Positions 37,709 to 46,259 are shown, counted from the first letter of the stretch. The stretch is DNA of 64,000 nt from Prochlorococcus sp. AG-347-L21 (GCA_003278875.1 QCCQ01000005.1:27561-91560), one strand, 5' to 3'. Numbers and translations are program-made. Notes: generated from the letters alone by a model not told the origin.

Positions 37709-38203
37709 ATGAGTCAATCTAAATGTCCTGTCCCAAGAGAGCAACAACCCACAAATGAATTCATAGAATTATCAAAATCTAGAATTTTTTCTTGGCCAAA
37801 AACAAAAAAGTCACTTATTTTTATATTGATAAAGTTCTGGGTGGGAGCTTTTATTATATTTCTTGTTATTTCTTCAGGAAGTGTATATTTCAAAACGTCC
37901 CTTTTAAAATATATTTTATTAAGTTTATTTAGCAGCTTATCAATTCCTCTTTTAATTACGATAAGGTTATTTTTAGGTTGGAATCATATATTTAAAAGAT
38001 TAACTTCCGAAAAAGTTGAATATGAGGAATCAGGATGGTATGACGGTCAAGTATGGGAAAAACCATTAGTTTTGAGAGAAAAAGAAATACTTATTGCCTC
38101 AATTGAGGTAAAGCCTATTTTAAGAAATTTAATTCAAATTCTTTCTATTATTTCAGTCATAGCTTTGTCTGGCATTTTGTTTTTTCAACATAACACTTTC
38201 TAA
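37709..38203 (+). CDS. CGLD27-like protein (DUF1230)
   Basis: 164 aa, two to three membrane helices (about 40-58, 67-86, 144-160). The N-terminal CPVPREQQPTNEFIELSKSRIFSWP and the central EESGWYDGQVWEKPLVLREKEILIA are the conserved core of CGLD27/DUF1230, a family of photosynthetic organisms. In green algae it is linked to iron or high-light acclimation, which is knowledge of the family rather than of this protein. It ends directly before the asparaginase ATG. Confidence 0.85.
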   Translation: MSQSKCPVPREQQPTNEFIELSKSRIFSWPKTKKSLIFILIKFWVGAFIIFLVISSGSVYFKTSLLKYILLSLFSSLSIPLLITIRLFLGWNHIFKRLTSEKVEYEESGWYDGQVWEKPLVLREKEILIASIEVKPILRNLIQILSIISVIALSGILFFQHNTF

Positions 38204-39169
38204 ATGAGTTCTAATTTTAAAAACCTCTACACTTCTAACAATCCTCCTATACAAGCAACCTTAATTAGAGGATCAAATATTGAGTCAATCCATAAAATTC
38301 ATGCTGTTATTACTGATATAAAAGGTAGGGTTTTAATGTGTGCAGGAAATCCAGAATATAAAAGCTTCATGAGGTCAGCACTAAAACCTTTTCAAGCAAT
38401 TCCATTTGTTAGTAGTGGAGCTGCATCAAAAATCAATAATGAATCAAAATCAATTGCTTTAGCATGTGGGTCACATAGTGGATCAAAACTGCATTCACGG
38501 GAAGCATTCAAAATTTTATGGGAATATGACATAGATATTAACAATCTGAAATGTCCAAAAACCAAGACTAGCCCATTAGAACATAATTGTTCCGGGAAAC
38601 ATGCTGCTTTTTTAGCTACATGCAAAAAAATGAATTGGCCATTAGATAGTTATTTAAGGGGAGATCATCAACTTCAAATCGAAATATTCAGAATTGTTTC
38701 TGAATTACTTGAAATCCCATCATCAGAAATAAACGCTGAACGTGATGATTGTGGTGCCCCCACTCTTTATTTAAAACTACTAGAAATGTCGAGGTTATAT
38801 TCACTTCTAAGCAGTTCTGAAAATGCCGAATTAGAACAAATCAGTAGAGCTATGACAACAAACCCAACAATGATTAGTGACAACAATAAATTTGATACAG
38901 AAATAATTAAAGCTTCACATGGAAAAGTTATAGGTAAAGGTGGTGCTGAAGGAATACAATGTCTTTGTAAGGTAAACGAAGGTATTGGGTTAGCTTTAAA
39001 AGTAGAAGACGGTTCAAAAAGAGCAAAGCATGCTGTCAGTCTCCACTTACTTAAACAGTTAGAATGGATATCTGACTTAAGAATTCAAGACATCGAAGAA
39101 AAGGTCTTTAATTTTTCTGAAGGAGTTAGACTTGAAGTTAAAGGTAAATTAAAATTCCAAGAATCCTAA
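38204..39169 (+). CDS. Asparaginase-type amidohydrolase (PF06089 family)
   Basis: 321 aa, slightly shorter than bacterial L-asparaginase II of this class. Conserved stretches: RSALKPFQAIPFV, ALACGSHSGSKLH, NCSGKHAAFLATC, DDCGAPTLYLKL and GKGGAEGIQC. The family hydrolyses L-asparagine, and related members act on other amides. ATG directly after the CGLD27 stop; last gene before the initiator tRNA. Confidence 0.82.
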   Translation: MSSNFKNLYTSNNPPIQATLIRGSNIESIHKIHAVITDIKGRVLMCAGNPEYKSFMRSALKPFQAIPFVSSGAASKINNESKSIALACGSHSGSKLHSREAFKILWEYDIDINNLKCPKTKTSPLEHNCSGKHAAFLATCKKMNWPLDSYLRGDHQLQIEIFRIVSELLEIPSSEINAERDDCGAPTLYLKLLEMSRLYSLLSSSENAELEQISRAMTTNPTMISDNNKFDTEIIKASHGKVIGKGGAEGIQCLCKVNEGIGLALKVEDGSKRAKHAVSLHLLKQLEWISDLRIQDIEEKVFNFSEGVRLEVKGKLKFQES

Positions 39170-39213
39170 AAAACAGGAAAAATAACCCTTTCAGATGTAT
39201 GCTATGTATATGC

Positions 39214-39290
<77 letters not shown>

Positions 39291-39295
39291 TTTAG

Positions 39296-39319
39296 AAGCA
39301 GCTTAAGTGCTGCTTTTTT
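39296..39319 (+). terminator. Rho-independent terminator after the initiator tRNA
   Basis: AAGCAGC (39296-39302) pairs with GCTGCTT (39309-39315) around a six-base loop and ends in a T-run. It lies six bases after the CCA end of the tRNA. Confidence 0.85.
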
Positions 39320-39393
39320 AGTCTTTGGAGTTTTACAGTAACTAAAATAATTAATTTAAATAAATATTGCTTTATAGTGCTAAAAAGAGTTTA

Positions 39394-39492
39394 TTAGAGA
39401 TCTTTTTGAATAGAGAATTTGAAATCAACTCTAACTATTATACCAATAATGATAAAAAATATTCCAAGGTATGAGTTTAAAGATAGATCCAA
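39394..39492 (-). CDS. Possible tiny membrane peptide (32 aa)
   Basis: A TTG-started minus-strand frame whose product has one hydrophobic stretch (SYLGIFFIIIGIIV) followed by a charged tail (VRVDFKFSIQKDL). It is the only coding possibility seen in the 330 bases between the tRNA terminator and 39651. The architecture resembles other short peptides in this genome, but a TTG start and a length of 32 codons are weak support. Confidence 0.25.
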   Translation of the reverse strand: MDLSLNSYLGIFFIIIGIIVRVDFKFSIQKDL

Positions 39493-39650
39493 AATATTAA
39501 ACTATTTAATAAATTAATTTTAGCTTATAAATCATTTCTATAAAATATGCTGGTAACAAAAAATTTAAATAAATCTGAATGATGGTAATTTTCAACTTCA
39601 TCAACTAATTTATTAAATTATAGTACTCATATCAAACTTAGAAAAAAGAT

Positions 39651-39797
39651 ATGCAGAATTGGCTACAGCGTGATTTAGGATCAAGTTTGCTATCTATAGT
39701 GGTTGTTTTAGGATGGTTCGGTCTATTATTTGTTTTCTTAAGAATATTGACAATTATATTAAAAAGAATCCTTGATACTATTTTCAAAAAATCTTAA
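39651..39797 (+). CDS. Small hypothetical membrane protein (48 aa)
   Basis: ATG-started frame. MQNWLQRDLGSSLLSIVVVL continues as GWFGLLFVFLRILTIILKRI, so one long membrane helix with a basic C-terminal tail. No family recognised. It lies 25 bases before the PetP-like gene on the same strand. Confidence 0.5.
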   Translation: MQNWLQRDLGSSLLSIVVVLGWFGLLFVFLRILTIILKRILDTIFKKS

Positions 39798-39822
39798 TTA
39801 AAATAAATCAATTATTTATAAT

Positions 39823-40254
39823 TTGCCACATAATTCTAAACCCGATAAGTATAATGACCTAAAAATGTCAATTCTAGATAAGGCAAAGATAGGTAATTCG
39901 GTTCAAATAAATTTAGGACTATCAAAGGATAGGTTTACAAAAGAAGTTCTTGATGCAATAAATGTTTCTTCAATTGCAAAGATAAGTGATTTCAGAATAA
40001 CTGACGGGAAAGGTATTGGAGTTATATTAAAATTATCTAACGGAAAAGAGCAATGGTTTTTTGAAGAAGAAATTGAGCTTCTTGACGAAAATGGTAATGT
40101 AATTAAAAAAAACAATCATAATAAAGAGAAAAATAATTTTTTATTTGATTTTTTAAAAGTATTAAATTATGAAAATAAAAATAAGGTAAGCGAGTTACTT
40201 AATCCAATTAACTTTTTTAACTGGCTGGTTGTATCGTTTAAAGATATTTTTTAA
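39823..40254 (+). CDS. DUF2862/PetP-like protein with a C-terminal extension
   Basis: 143 aa from a TTG; an ATG 14 codons in (39865) is an alternative. The core, IGNSVQINLGLSKDRFTKEV then AKISDFRITDGKGIGVILKLSNGKEQWFFEEEIELL, fits the SH3-like DUF2862 fold, which includes PetP, a peripheral subunit of cyanobacterial cytochrome b6f. PetP is about 70 residues; here a tail of about 55 extra residues, charged and then hydrophobic (NFFNWLVVSFKDIF), follows. So it is DUF2862 with good confidence, and PetP only by resemblance. Confidence 0.6.
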   Translation: MPHNSKPDKYNDLKMSILDKAKIGNSVQINLGLSKDRFTKEVLDAINVSSIAKISDFRITDGKGIGVILKLSNGKEQWFFEEEIELLDENGNVIKKNNHNKEKNNFLFDFLKVLNYENKNKVSELLNPINFFNWLVVSFKDIF

Positions 40255-40329
40255 TTTGTTAAAAATTTTTCTAAAATAAAATAATTAACTATTTATTTAA
40301 ATATAAATCCAAAGTAAAAAAAAATTTAA

Positions 40330-41325
40330 ATGGTACAAAATATTATTGATGTAAGAAATTTATCTAAGTCATTTGATATCTCTTCAAAAGAACCGGGTTT
40401 AAAAGGAACAATTAAACATTTTTTTAAAAGACAAACAAAAAGTTTAAAAGTTATAAAAGATATAAGTTTTGAAATTAAAGAAGGGGAAATAGTAGGTTTT
40501 CTTGGTGCTAATGGAGCTGGGAAAACAACAATCTTAAAAATGCTTTGTGGCTTAATTTATCCAAGTGAAGGTTCGATTTTAGTCTCAGGCTACTTACCTT
40601 TCAGAAGAAAAGAAAATTTCCTAAAAAATATCACTTTAATAATGGGACAAAAGCAACAGCTTATTTGGGACCTACCTCCAATTGAATCATTCTATTTGAA
40701 TGCATCAATATATGACTTAGATAAGTTCGAAGCTAAAAAGAGAATAAAAAAACTATCGGAAATGCTTGAAATTGATGAAGAGCTATTCATACCTGTTAGA
40801 AAACTTTCACTTGGTCAGCGAATGAAATCAGAATTACTTGCAGCTTTGATGCACGAACCAAATATTTTATTTTTAGACGAGCCGACACTTGGATTAGATA
40901 TTAATGCTCAGAGAAATTTAAGAAAATTCCTTCAAAAATATAATAATGAAACTAATGCAACGATATGCCTAACCAGTCATTACATGAAAGATATTACATC
41001 GCTATGCAAAAGAGTTATATGTGTACACGAAGGGGCCATATCATATGATGGGAAACTTGACCTATTATTAAAAAAACTTTCTCCCGTTAAAGAAATACTA
41101 ATAGTTTGTCGCTCAGAAGAGGATGCAATTAAATTAGAAAATTCCGGTTTTACTGTTAAAAATAAAATAAAGAATGAAATCACTTTAAAAATTGAAAATA
41201 ACTCTATTACCTCTTCATTAAAAACTATCTTAAATAATTTTGATATTGAAGACCTTTTTATAAATGAACCACCCATAGATGAAGTTATTGGGAAGGTATT
41301 AATCAAAAAAGATTATGATATTTAA
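40330..41325 (+). CDS. ABC-2 exporter ATPase
   Basis: 331 aa. Complete nucleotide-binding domain: Walker A GANGAGKTT (about 59), Q-loop IMGQKQQLIWDLPP, signature LSLGQRMKSELLAAL, Walker B ILFLDEPTLGLD and H-loop TSHY. The N-terminal insertion (KEPGLKGTIKHFFKRQTKS) is typical of ATPases paired with DUF990 permeases. It overlaps the first permease by 11 bases, so the three genes are one transporter operon. Substrate unknown. Confidence 0.9.
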   Translation: MVQNIIDVRNLSKSFDISSKEPGLKGTIKHFFKRQTKSLKVIKDISFEIKEGEIVGFLGANGAGKTTILKMLCGLIYPSEGSILVSGYLPFRRKENFLKNITLIMGQKQQLIWDLPPIESFYLNASIYDLDKFEAKKRIKKLSEMLEIDEELFIPVRKLSLGQRMKSELLAALMHEPNILFLDEPTLGLDINAQRNLRKFLQKYNNETNATICLTSHYMKDITSLCKRVICVHEGAISYDGKLDLLLKKLSPVKEILIVCRSEEDAIKLENSGFTVKNKIKNEITLKIENNSITSSLKTILNNFDIEDLFINEPPIDEVIGKVLIKKDYDI

Positions 41326-42109
41326 TTTGTTTAACCGTAAAATATTCACCTTATTAAAAGTCCAATATTCAAACATGTTGGAATACAGGGTAGAAATTGC
41401 ATTATGGGCAATTTCAGGTATTATCCCTTTTTTCATGTTAAACATTTGGACAAATAATAATCTCAATGAATCCATAAACATTAGTGATGTAATGCTTTCT
41501 AGGTATTTCTTATGTGCTTTTTTTGTGAGACAGTTTTCTGTAGTTTGGGTTGTATTTAGTTTTGAAGAGGATTCTCTTATGGGGAAAGTATCTCCGTATT
41601 TAATTCAACCTTTAAATCCATTTTTCAGATATTTTGCACAACATCTTGCTGAACAAATAACAAGATTTCCTTTTGCACTAATAATCGCATTCTTCTTTTT
41701 TATTTTTAATCCAGAAAGTATATGGATACCAAATTTAGGTATTTTACTCTTATCGATAGTATCTACTTTCTTATCCTTCTTGATTCAATTTTTAATCCAG
41801 TCAATAGTTGCATGTCTATGTTTCTGGACAGAGAAAGCATCATCAATAGAAAGAATGCTATTTATTCCAACTTTATTTCTCTCAGGTCTTTTGGCACCAG
41901 TAGTTTCATTTCCTGAATATGTTAAATCATGGATTTATCTGACTCCTTTTCCGTATCTAATTGATTTTCCTGCAAACTTACTGTCAGGTAATGAAACAAA
42001 TATTAGCAGGGGCTTAAGTATGCAAATTATATGGATCTTTTTACTTTTCCCATTATTTAAGAAAATCTGGATTGAAGGTACGAAAAAATATACAGCAATG
42101 GGTTCATGA
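41315..42109 (+). CDS. ABC-2 type permease, first subunit (DUF990-like)
   Basis: 264 aa with six membrane helices. The N-terminal YSNMLEYRVEIALWAISGIIPFFMLNIW and the helix-rich layout match ABC-2 permeases of the DUF990/ABC2_membrane_6 class. It overlaps both neighbours: 11 bases with the ATPase gene and four bases (ATGA) with the second permease. Confidence 0.85.
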   Translation: MIFNLFNRKIFTLLKVQYSNMLEYRVEIALWAISGIIPFFMLNIWTNNNLNESINISDVMLSRYFLCAFFVRQFSVVWVVFSFEEDSLMGKVSPYLIQPLNPFFRYFAQHLAEQITRFPFALIIAFFFFIFNPESIWIPNLGILLLSIVSTFLSFLIQFLIQSIVACLCFWTEKASSIERMLFIPTLFLSGLLAPVVSFPEYVKSWIYLTPFPYLIDFPANLLSGNETNISRGLSMQIIWIFLLFPLFKKIWIEGTKKYTAMGS

Positions 42110-42900
42110 ATTTAAGAAAATATCTAAAAGTTTATAAAAAATTCTTATATACTTCTTTAGCTTCTGAATTGGAGTATAAGACAAATATTTTAATTGATTT
42201 AATTACTGCAATTTTAAGTTTAATAGGGAGTATTTTTCTTTTATCTATTTTCTTTCAAAATAATGGATATATTGGAGGGTGGAAATTTGAACAGGCACTA
42301 ATAGTTCAGGGCATTTATACAATTTTGAATGGAATAACAAATACATGGTTTAATCCAAATCTTACAGAAATAGTTAAACATATAAGAGAAGGAACATTAG
42401 ACTTCGTACTTTTGAAACCTATTGATAGTCAATTTTTTATTTCATTAAAAAAAATAAATCCATCTGGCTTTTTAGAAATTATGCTTGGATTTTTCTTGTT
42501 GTTCTTCTGCATAAAAATAAATCAAATAAATTTAAGTTTAAGTTTTCTAAGCCTATCCTTCATTACGATAAGCTGCTCGATTTGTATTTTATATAGCATA
42601 TGGTTTTTTATATCTACTACTACTATTTGGTTTGTTAAGACTTGGAATGCAATAGAAGTATTAAGATCATTTCTTTATATTGGAAGATTTCCTCTAAATT
42701 CATTTTCATTTTCTTTAAGAGTTTTTTTTAGTATTTTCATTCCTATTGCTTTTATAACTACAATTCCTTCTGAAGTTTTTCTAGGACTTTCTCAATTGTG
42801 GAAAATATTGCTTGAAGTTATTGTTGCTTCAGTATTTCTTATAACTTCAAGAAAGTTCTGGTTATTTGCATTAAAGTTCTATTCATCAGCATCTAGCTAA
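42106..42900 (+). CDS. ABC-2 type permease, second subunit (DUF990-like)
   Basis: 264 aa, six membrane helices. It shares with its partner the start YTSLASELEYKTNILIDLITAI and a loop IREGTLDFVLLKPIDSQFFIS that is typical of DUF990 permeases. The ATGA overlap with the first permease supports a heterodimeric membrane part. It converges, with a three-base gap, on the small gene at 42904-43170. Confidence 0.85.
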   Translation: MNLRKYLKVYKKFLYTSLASELEYKTNILIDLITAILSLIGSIFLLSIFFQNNGYIGGWKFEQALIVQGIYTILNGITNTWFNPNLTEIVKHIREGTLDFVLLKPIDSQFFISLKKINPSGFLEIMLGFFLLFFCIKINQINLSLSFLSLSFITISCSICILYSIWFFISTTTIWFVKTWNAIEVLRSFLYIGRFPLNSFSFSLRVFFSIFIPIAFITTIPSEVFLGLSQLWKILLEVIVASVFLITSRKFWLFALKFYSSASS

Positions 42901-42903
42901 CTA

Positions 42904-43170
42904 TTATTTAATAACTTCCATGCAAAATTCCCAAATTTGTTGTTTACTTTTCAGATTAGAAAGCTTAGATAATTTCTTAAAATGAGGTTTAGATTTTTCA
43001 ACAGATAAAAGCCTACAGTTGTATTCGATTTTATGATTTCTAGATATGATTCCTACTTTGAGTGCAACATCACAAAAGATGATTATCAAAGTGATAAAAA
43101 AAACTATACCGAAAAATTGTGAAATTGATTTTGAATAATTTTCATTTTCAGTTTTTAATTCAAACTTCAT
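42904..43170 (-). CDS. Hypothetical membrane protein (88 aa)
   Basis: One helix at about 19-40 (FFGIVFFITLIIIFCDVALKVG), the rest Lys-rich and soluble, ending KQQIWEFCMEVIK. Its ATG shares the A with the stop codon of the upstream gene (TAATG), so the two are translated together. Function unknown. Confidence 0.55.
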   Translation of the reverse strand: MKFELKTENENYSKSISQFFGIVFFITLIIIFCDVALKVGIISRNHKIEYNCRLLSVEKSKPHFKKLSKLSNLKSKQQIWEFCMEVIK

Positions 43171-43397
43171 TACTTAACTATATGCTGAGGGCACTTAATT
43201 GCAGCAATAGCAACAGCCGTAACTTTAAAATTTTCTGACTTTTCAATAACCTTTTTAACCTCTAATGGTCCAAATTTATTACTTGCATCACTGTAGGAAA
43301 GAAGTAAGGATTTATAGTTATCATGACCTATACTTCTATATTCACAGAAATTATCCCCAACATAATTTAAAAGAGTAAGTAAAGTTAATTCAATCAT
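43170..43397 (-). CDS. Hypothetical protein (75 aa)
   Basis: ATG start; MIELTLLTLLNYVGDNFCEY then a mixed polar region and a C-terminal segment FKVTAVAIAAIKCPQHIVK. Possibly secreted or membrane-associated; no clear signal peptide. First gene of a two-gene unit with the 88-aa gene, which it overlaps by one base. Confidence 0.5.
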   Translation of the reverse strand: MIELTLLTLLNYVGDNFCEYRSIGHDNYKSLLLSYSDASNKFGPLEVKKVIEKSENFKVTAVAIAAIKCPQHIVK

Positions 43398-43561
43398 TAA
43401 AGCTTTTAACTAGCAAAGTTCTTACGAATGATACTGTGCAGGACATTTTTAACAAGTAAAATCACCCAAAAACATTTGAAATCATAAAATAGGATTTTTG
43501 CTCATAAATTTAAAAATTACATAATTTTTTAGAATTTTTTAATTTACATATAAGAAAATCA

Positions 43562-43690
43562 TTAAAGCACTATCTGTAGTGTATTAAGTAGACATTAATT
43601 GCACTACAGATAGGGGGTTGCATTTTTTAAGAAATTGGTTTAAAAATAAGGTTCCCCATCACTCGGCCCCACATATGTGAGGCCTTTTTT
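43562..43690 (+). ncRNA. Candidate structured small RNA
   Basis: Within a 449-base stretch without genes (43398-43846). A possible -10 (TATAAG, 43549-43554) precedes a 12-bp perfect stem, CTATCTGTAGTG (43570-43581) with CACTACAGATAG (43602-43613), then GGGG (43613-43617) facing CCCC (43653-43656), and ends in a G/C-rich terminator at 43665-43690. Strand is set by the T-run. It does not resemble tRNA, SRP RNA, tmRNA or Yfr1 as I know them. Transcription is not shown. Confidence 0.5.
43665..43690 (+). terminator. Rho-independent terminator of the candidate small RNA
   Basis: GGCCCCAC (from 43665) pairs with GTGAGGCC (to 43684) with one C:A mismatch and an ATAT loop, directly followed by TTTTTT (43685-43690). 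Unusually GC-rich for this genome. Confidence 0.75.
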
Positions 43691-43759
43691 ATTTTTATTA
43701 AATATGGTCTAAAAGTATTATTAAATAAAACGAGTAATTCATTAACCCCTTTGATTACA

Positions 43760-43798
43760 AATAATGATAATCATTAATTTATTTTTTTAATTTATAAT
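43760..43798 (+). promoter_or_regulatory. Fur-box-like site overlapping a promoter
   Basis: 43760-43778 matches the 19-base Fur consensus at 16 positions (AATAATGATAATCATTAAT). A perfect TATAAT follows at 43793-43798 on the plus strand, so the box covers the -35 region. The expected start is near 43805, where no gene begins; a transcript would run antisense to the 3' end of the TauE/SafE gene. Confidence 0.55.
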
Positions 43799-43846
43799 CC
43801 TGCTTTAAGATTTTTTGCCAAAATGTGCAGCTATCCTCCAATAATT

Positions 43847-44659
43847 TTATAAAAAGCTATTTGTGGATTTAATCAATAAGCTAATACCAACCAAAATACA
43901 AACTGTTATAAAAGTTTTCTTGATAAGTATATTCCCATTTAATTTTGACAGGTGAGCTCCGAAAAATCCTCCTGTAAAAGAGCCAATTATTAAAACTATC
44001 AATAAATTTAATGGAACCGATCCTATTCTTGCCAAAAATAAAGCTCCGACAAAATTCCAAAAAATACCAACAGTAAAAAATGTCATACTTATGGCTCGAA
44101 GAAAATCCATTTCAAAAGTTTTTATTAATAGTATTGTTACAAGCAATCCAGTTCCTGAAGAAATAGAACCATTTAATATACCTGTAAGAAAAATAAAAAT
44201 TAAAAATTTAATTTTATGAACAAAATTAAGCTTTTTATTACCAGATGATAAACCTAAATCTGGTTTAAGGAATGAGTAAAAAGCTAATAATATGGATATT
44301 ATTCCTAAAATTAAGTACAAATACTTTTCTGATATATATTCAACTACAGAAGCTCCCAAAATTACTCCTGGTAATCCAAAAATTAAAATTTGCCAAGCAA
44401 TACTTATATCATTACCTAAAGATTTGTAATTTCTTAAGGAACCCCCAATTCCTAGTGCAACTGTTGCTAATTTATGACTAGCCAGAGCCTGATAATAAGG
44501 AACTCCAGATAAAATCAATGCAGGTAATTGTAATAATCCTGCTCCTCCTCCAGAAATAGCTGAGAACGTATTAGAAAAAAACGATATCAAAAAGATATAA
44601 AAACTTTTAAATAAAGAATGATCAAAATTTCCTAATAATGTTGTTAATAAATAAAGCAT
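43847..44659 (-). CDS. TauE/SafE family permease
   Basis: 270 aa with about eight membrane helices. Family features: FSAISGGGAGLLQLPALIL with the glycine-rich loop near residue 35, LKLATVALGIGGSLRN-type loop (SHKLATVALGIGGS), and a second glycine-rich repeat LNGSISSGTGLLVTILLI. The family exports sulfite or organosulfonates, or takes up other small anions. Substrate unknown. Single gene, with a Fur-box-like site 70 bases after its stop. Confidence 0.85.
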   Translation of the reverse strand: MLYLLTTLLGNFDHSLFKSFYIFLISFFSNTFSAISGGGAGLLQLPALILSGVPYYQALASHKLATVALGIGGSLRNYKSLGNDISIAWQILIFGLPGVILGASVVEYISEKYLYLILGIISILLAFYSFLKPDLGLSSGNKKLNFVHKIKFLIFIFLTGILNGSISSGTGLLVTILLIKTFEMDFLRAISMTFFTVGIFWNFVGALFLARIGSVPLNLLIVLIIGSFTGGFFGAHLSKLNGNILIKKTFITVCILVGISLLIKSTNSFL

Positions 44660-44801
44660 TAACTATAAATTGCCCTTTTCATTAATAGGTGAAAATTATT
44701 CTTTTCATAAGAAACATTTGCTTTAGGAATTCTTATCTTATCTTTTTCAATCATACTTTAAAAAAAACTGTTAATATCAGAAAAAAATTATCAAGAATTT
44801 T

Positions 44802-45143
44802 ATGCATAGACAAGATGCAATTTACCTTGATCAGTTTTGTCCCAAGAAAAGTAATAAAAATTGGAGAGAATCACTTAATAAACTTACTAATTATAAATGT
44901 ATTTATTGCGGTAAACCCTCAGAATCACTCGACCACATTCACCCAATGTCAAAAGGGGGGATTAGCAGTACAAGTAATTGCGTACCATGTTGCTTGTCTT
45001 GTAATGGGAAGAAATCAGATTCAGAAGTTCTTAGTTGGTATAGAAAACAAAATTTTTATGATCCTCGAAGGGCTATGGCGATACGAGCATGGTTTAATGA
45101 TGATTTAAAACTAGCTTCAGTTCTTTTGAACTACTTAAATTAA
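44802..45143 (+). CDS. HNH endonuclease-type protein (113 aa)
   Basis: A complete small HNH domain: zinc-binding CIYCGKPSESLDHIHPMSKGG then NCVPCCLSCNGKKSD, with two Cys pairs around the catalytic His-Asn-His region (LDHIHP ... N). The protein ends with a short helical tail. Members act as nicking or restriction endonucleases, in phage packaging, or in repair; no neighbouring gene tells which. An overlapping frame in the second phase is a shadow. Confidence 0.85.
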   Translation: MHRQDAIYLDQFCPKKSNKNWRESLNKLTNYKCIYCGKPSESLDHIHPMSKGGISSTSNCVPCCLSCNGKKSDSEVLSWYRKQNFYDPRRAMAIRAWFNDDLKLASVLLNYLN

Positions 45144-45231
45144 ACAATGAATAATAAATTGATTGAGATTCGAAAAAATATTTTTGTATATCCTTTAATA
45201 GGAACCTTTATTTGAGTAAGCAACTTTTTCA

Positions 45232-45426
45232 TTAAATTATTCTTATTCTTTCTGAATTTATATTACTGCTCTTAACAATCGAGATATTAAAATAATCATC
45301 TTTCCACATTATTGGTGAATCTATAACCTTCCTCTCTGGAGACTTTACTGAAAAAATCAATCCAAATACAAAAACAATAGTAATCAAAATTATAGTCAAT
45401 ACTAATTTGTCTGAAATATTATTCAT
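45232..45426 (-). CDS. Small hypothetical membrane protein (64 aa)
   Basis: ATG start. One N-terminal helix (about 8-26, LVLTIILITIVFVFGLIFSV) and a soluble tail with a Trp (PIMWKDDYFNIS). It lies nine bases after the signal-peptide protein gene at 45436-45837 on the same strand, so likely co-transcribed. Function unknown. Confidence 0.5.
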   Translation of the reverse strand: MNNISDKLVLTIILITIVFVFGLIFSVKSPERKVIDSPIMWKDDYFNISIVKSSNINSERIRII

Positions 45427-45435
45427 TAACCTACT

Positions 45436-45837
45436 CTATCCTGAAAAATTTTTTTCAGGAGTAGTTTTTTCGTAAAATTCTAGAAAATATGATTTAAAGT
45501 AATCAACTCCCTCCTTTCCAATTAATCCAAACGACCATCCACAATCATTTACTACTTGCAATGAAATTTGATTTGCCAAGTCACTTTTCTCAATCCATTT
45601 TTTCTGAGGATTGTAAGAGAAAGATATAATGTTTTCAGTTTTTACAATAGCTAATTTCATTGCTTCATCTTTGGAAAGACCATTTTGGATAGCATTGCAA
45701 TATTTCTTAGAGAAATTATTAGAGATCCTATTTTGTAGCAAGCTAACACTAGGATCTGACGTATCAAAAGTTAAACCTATACAAGGTTTTAATTGAAAAA
45801 TTATAAGTAAAAGTGAGACAAAAAATAATTTTAACAA
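45436..45837 (-). CDS. Hypothetical exported protein (133 aa)
   Basis: TTG start. Residues 1-21 (MLKLFFVSLLLIIFQLKPCIG) form a Sec signal peptide. The mature part is soluble and helical (SLLQNRISNNFSKKYCNAIQ, CGWSFGLIGKEGVDYFKSYFLEFY) with two cysteines that could form a disulfide. I recall similar exported proteins in marine picocyanobacteria; no function known. Confidence 0.65.
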   Translation of the reverse strand: MLKLFFVSLLLIIFQLKPCIGLTFDTSDPSVSLLQNRISNNFSKKYCNAIQNGLSKDEAMKLAIVKTENIISFSYNPQKKWIEKSDLANQISLQVVNDCGWSFGLIGKEGVDYFKSYFLEFYEKTTPEKNFSG

Positions 45838-45989
45838 CAGCTACTAGTAAATACTTTATAAGTAATATAATAATATTTTAAAATGGTCTTTTCAATTAAA
45901 TCTGATAATTATTAAAAGCAAATTAAATTTCAATTTATTAATAATTAAAAGTATTGCGATAAGTTCAGTAATAATAGTCAGAGGTTTAT

Positions 45990-46223
45990 TTGACTACAAA
46001 TATGTACGAATCGTTGATGACATTGCTATTTTTCCCTGATTGGACAAATGGATTACCTTCAGATTTCTTAATTCTTCATTTTTTTGTAGGAGCTGTGATT
46101 TTCCCATTCAACATGATTCATGCTAAAGCAAGAAAAATTGACAGTCAAAACCCACAGGAAGCCTCTAATGGGTATAAGAATTCAGACAATTCAACATTTT
46201 TTGGATACGAGGAAATCAACTAG
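45990..46223 (+). CDS. Hypothetical protein with a hydrophobic centre (77 aa)
   Basis: Reading frame from TTG; an ATG four codons later (46002) is an equally good start. A hydrophobic central region (LPSDFLILHFFVGAVIFPFNMI, about 22-43) is followed by a polar tail. The proline- and histidine-containing segment could be a membrane helix. Function unknown; 36 bases before the next small membrane protein gene. Confidence 0.5.
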   Translation: MTTNMYESLMTLLFFPDWTNGLPSDFLILHFFVGAVIFPFNMIHAKARKIDSQNPQEASNGYKNSDNSTFFGYEEIN

Positions 46224-46259
46224 ATTTCCATAAAATATATTTAAGGAATTAGTTTATTG

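Noticed and set aside
44689..45108. Long frame overlapping the HNH gene in another phase
   Set aside because: The HNH zinc-binding motifs are in the other frame; the overlapping product has no plausible fold.
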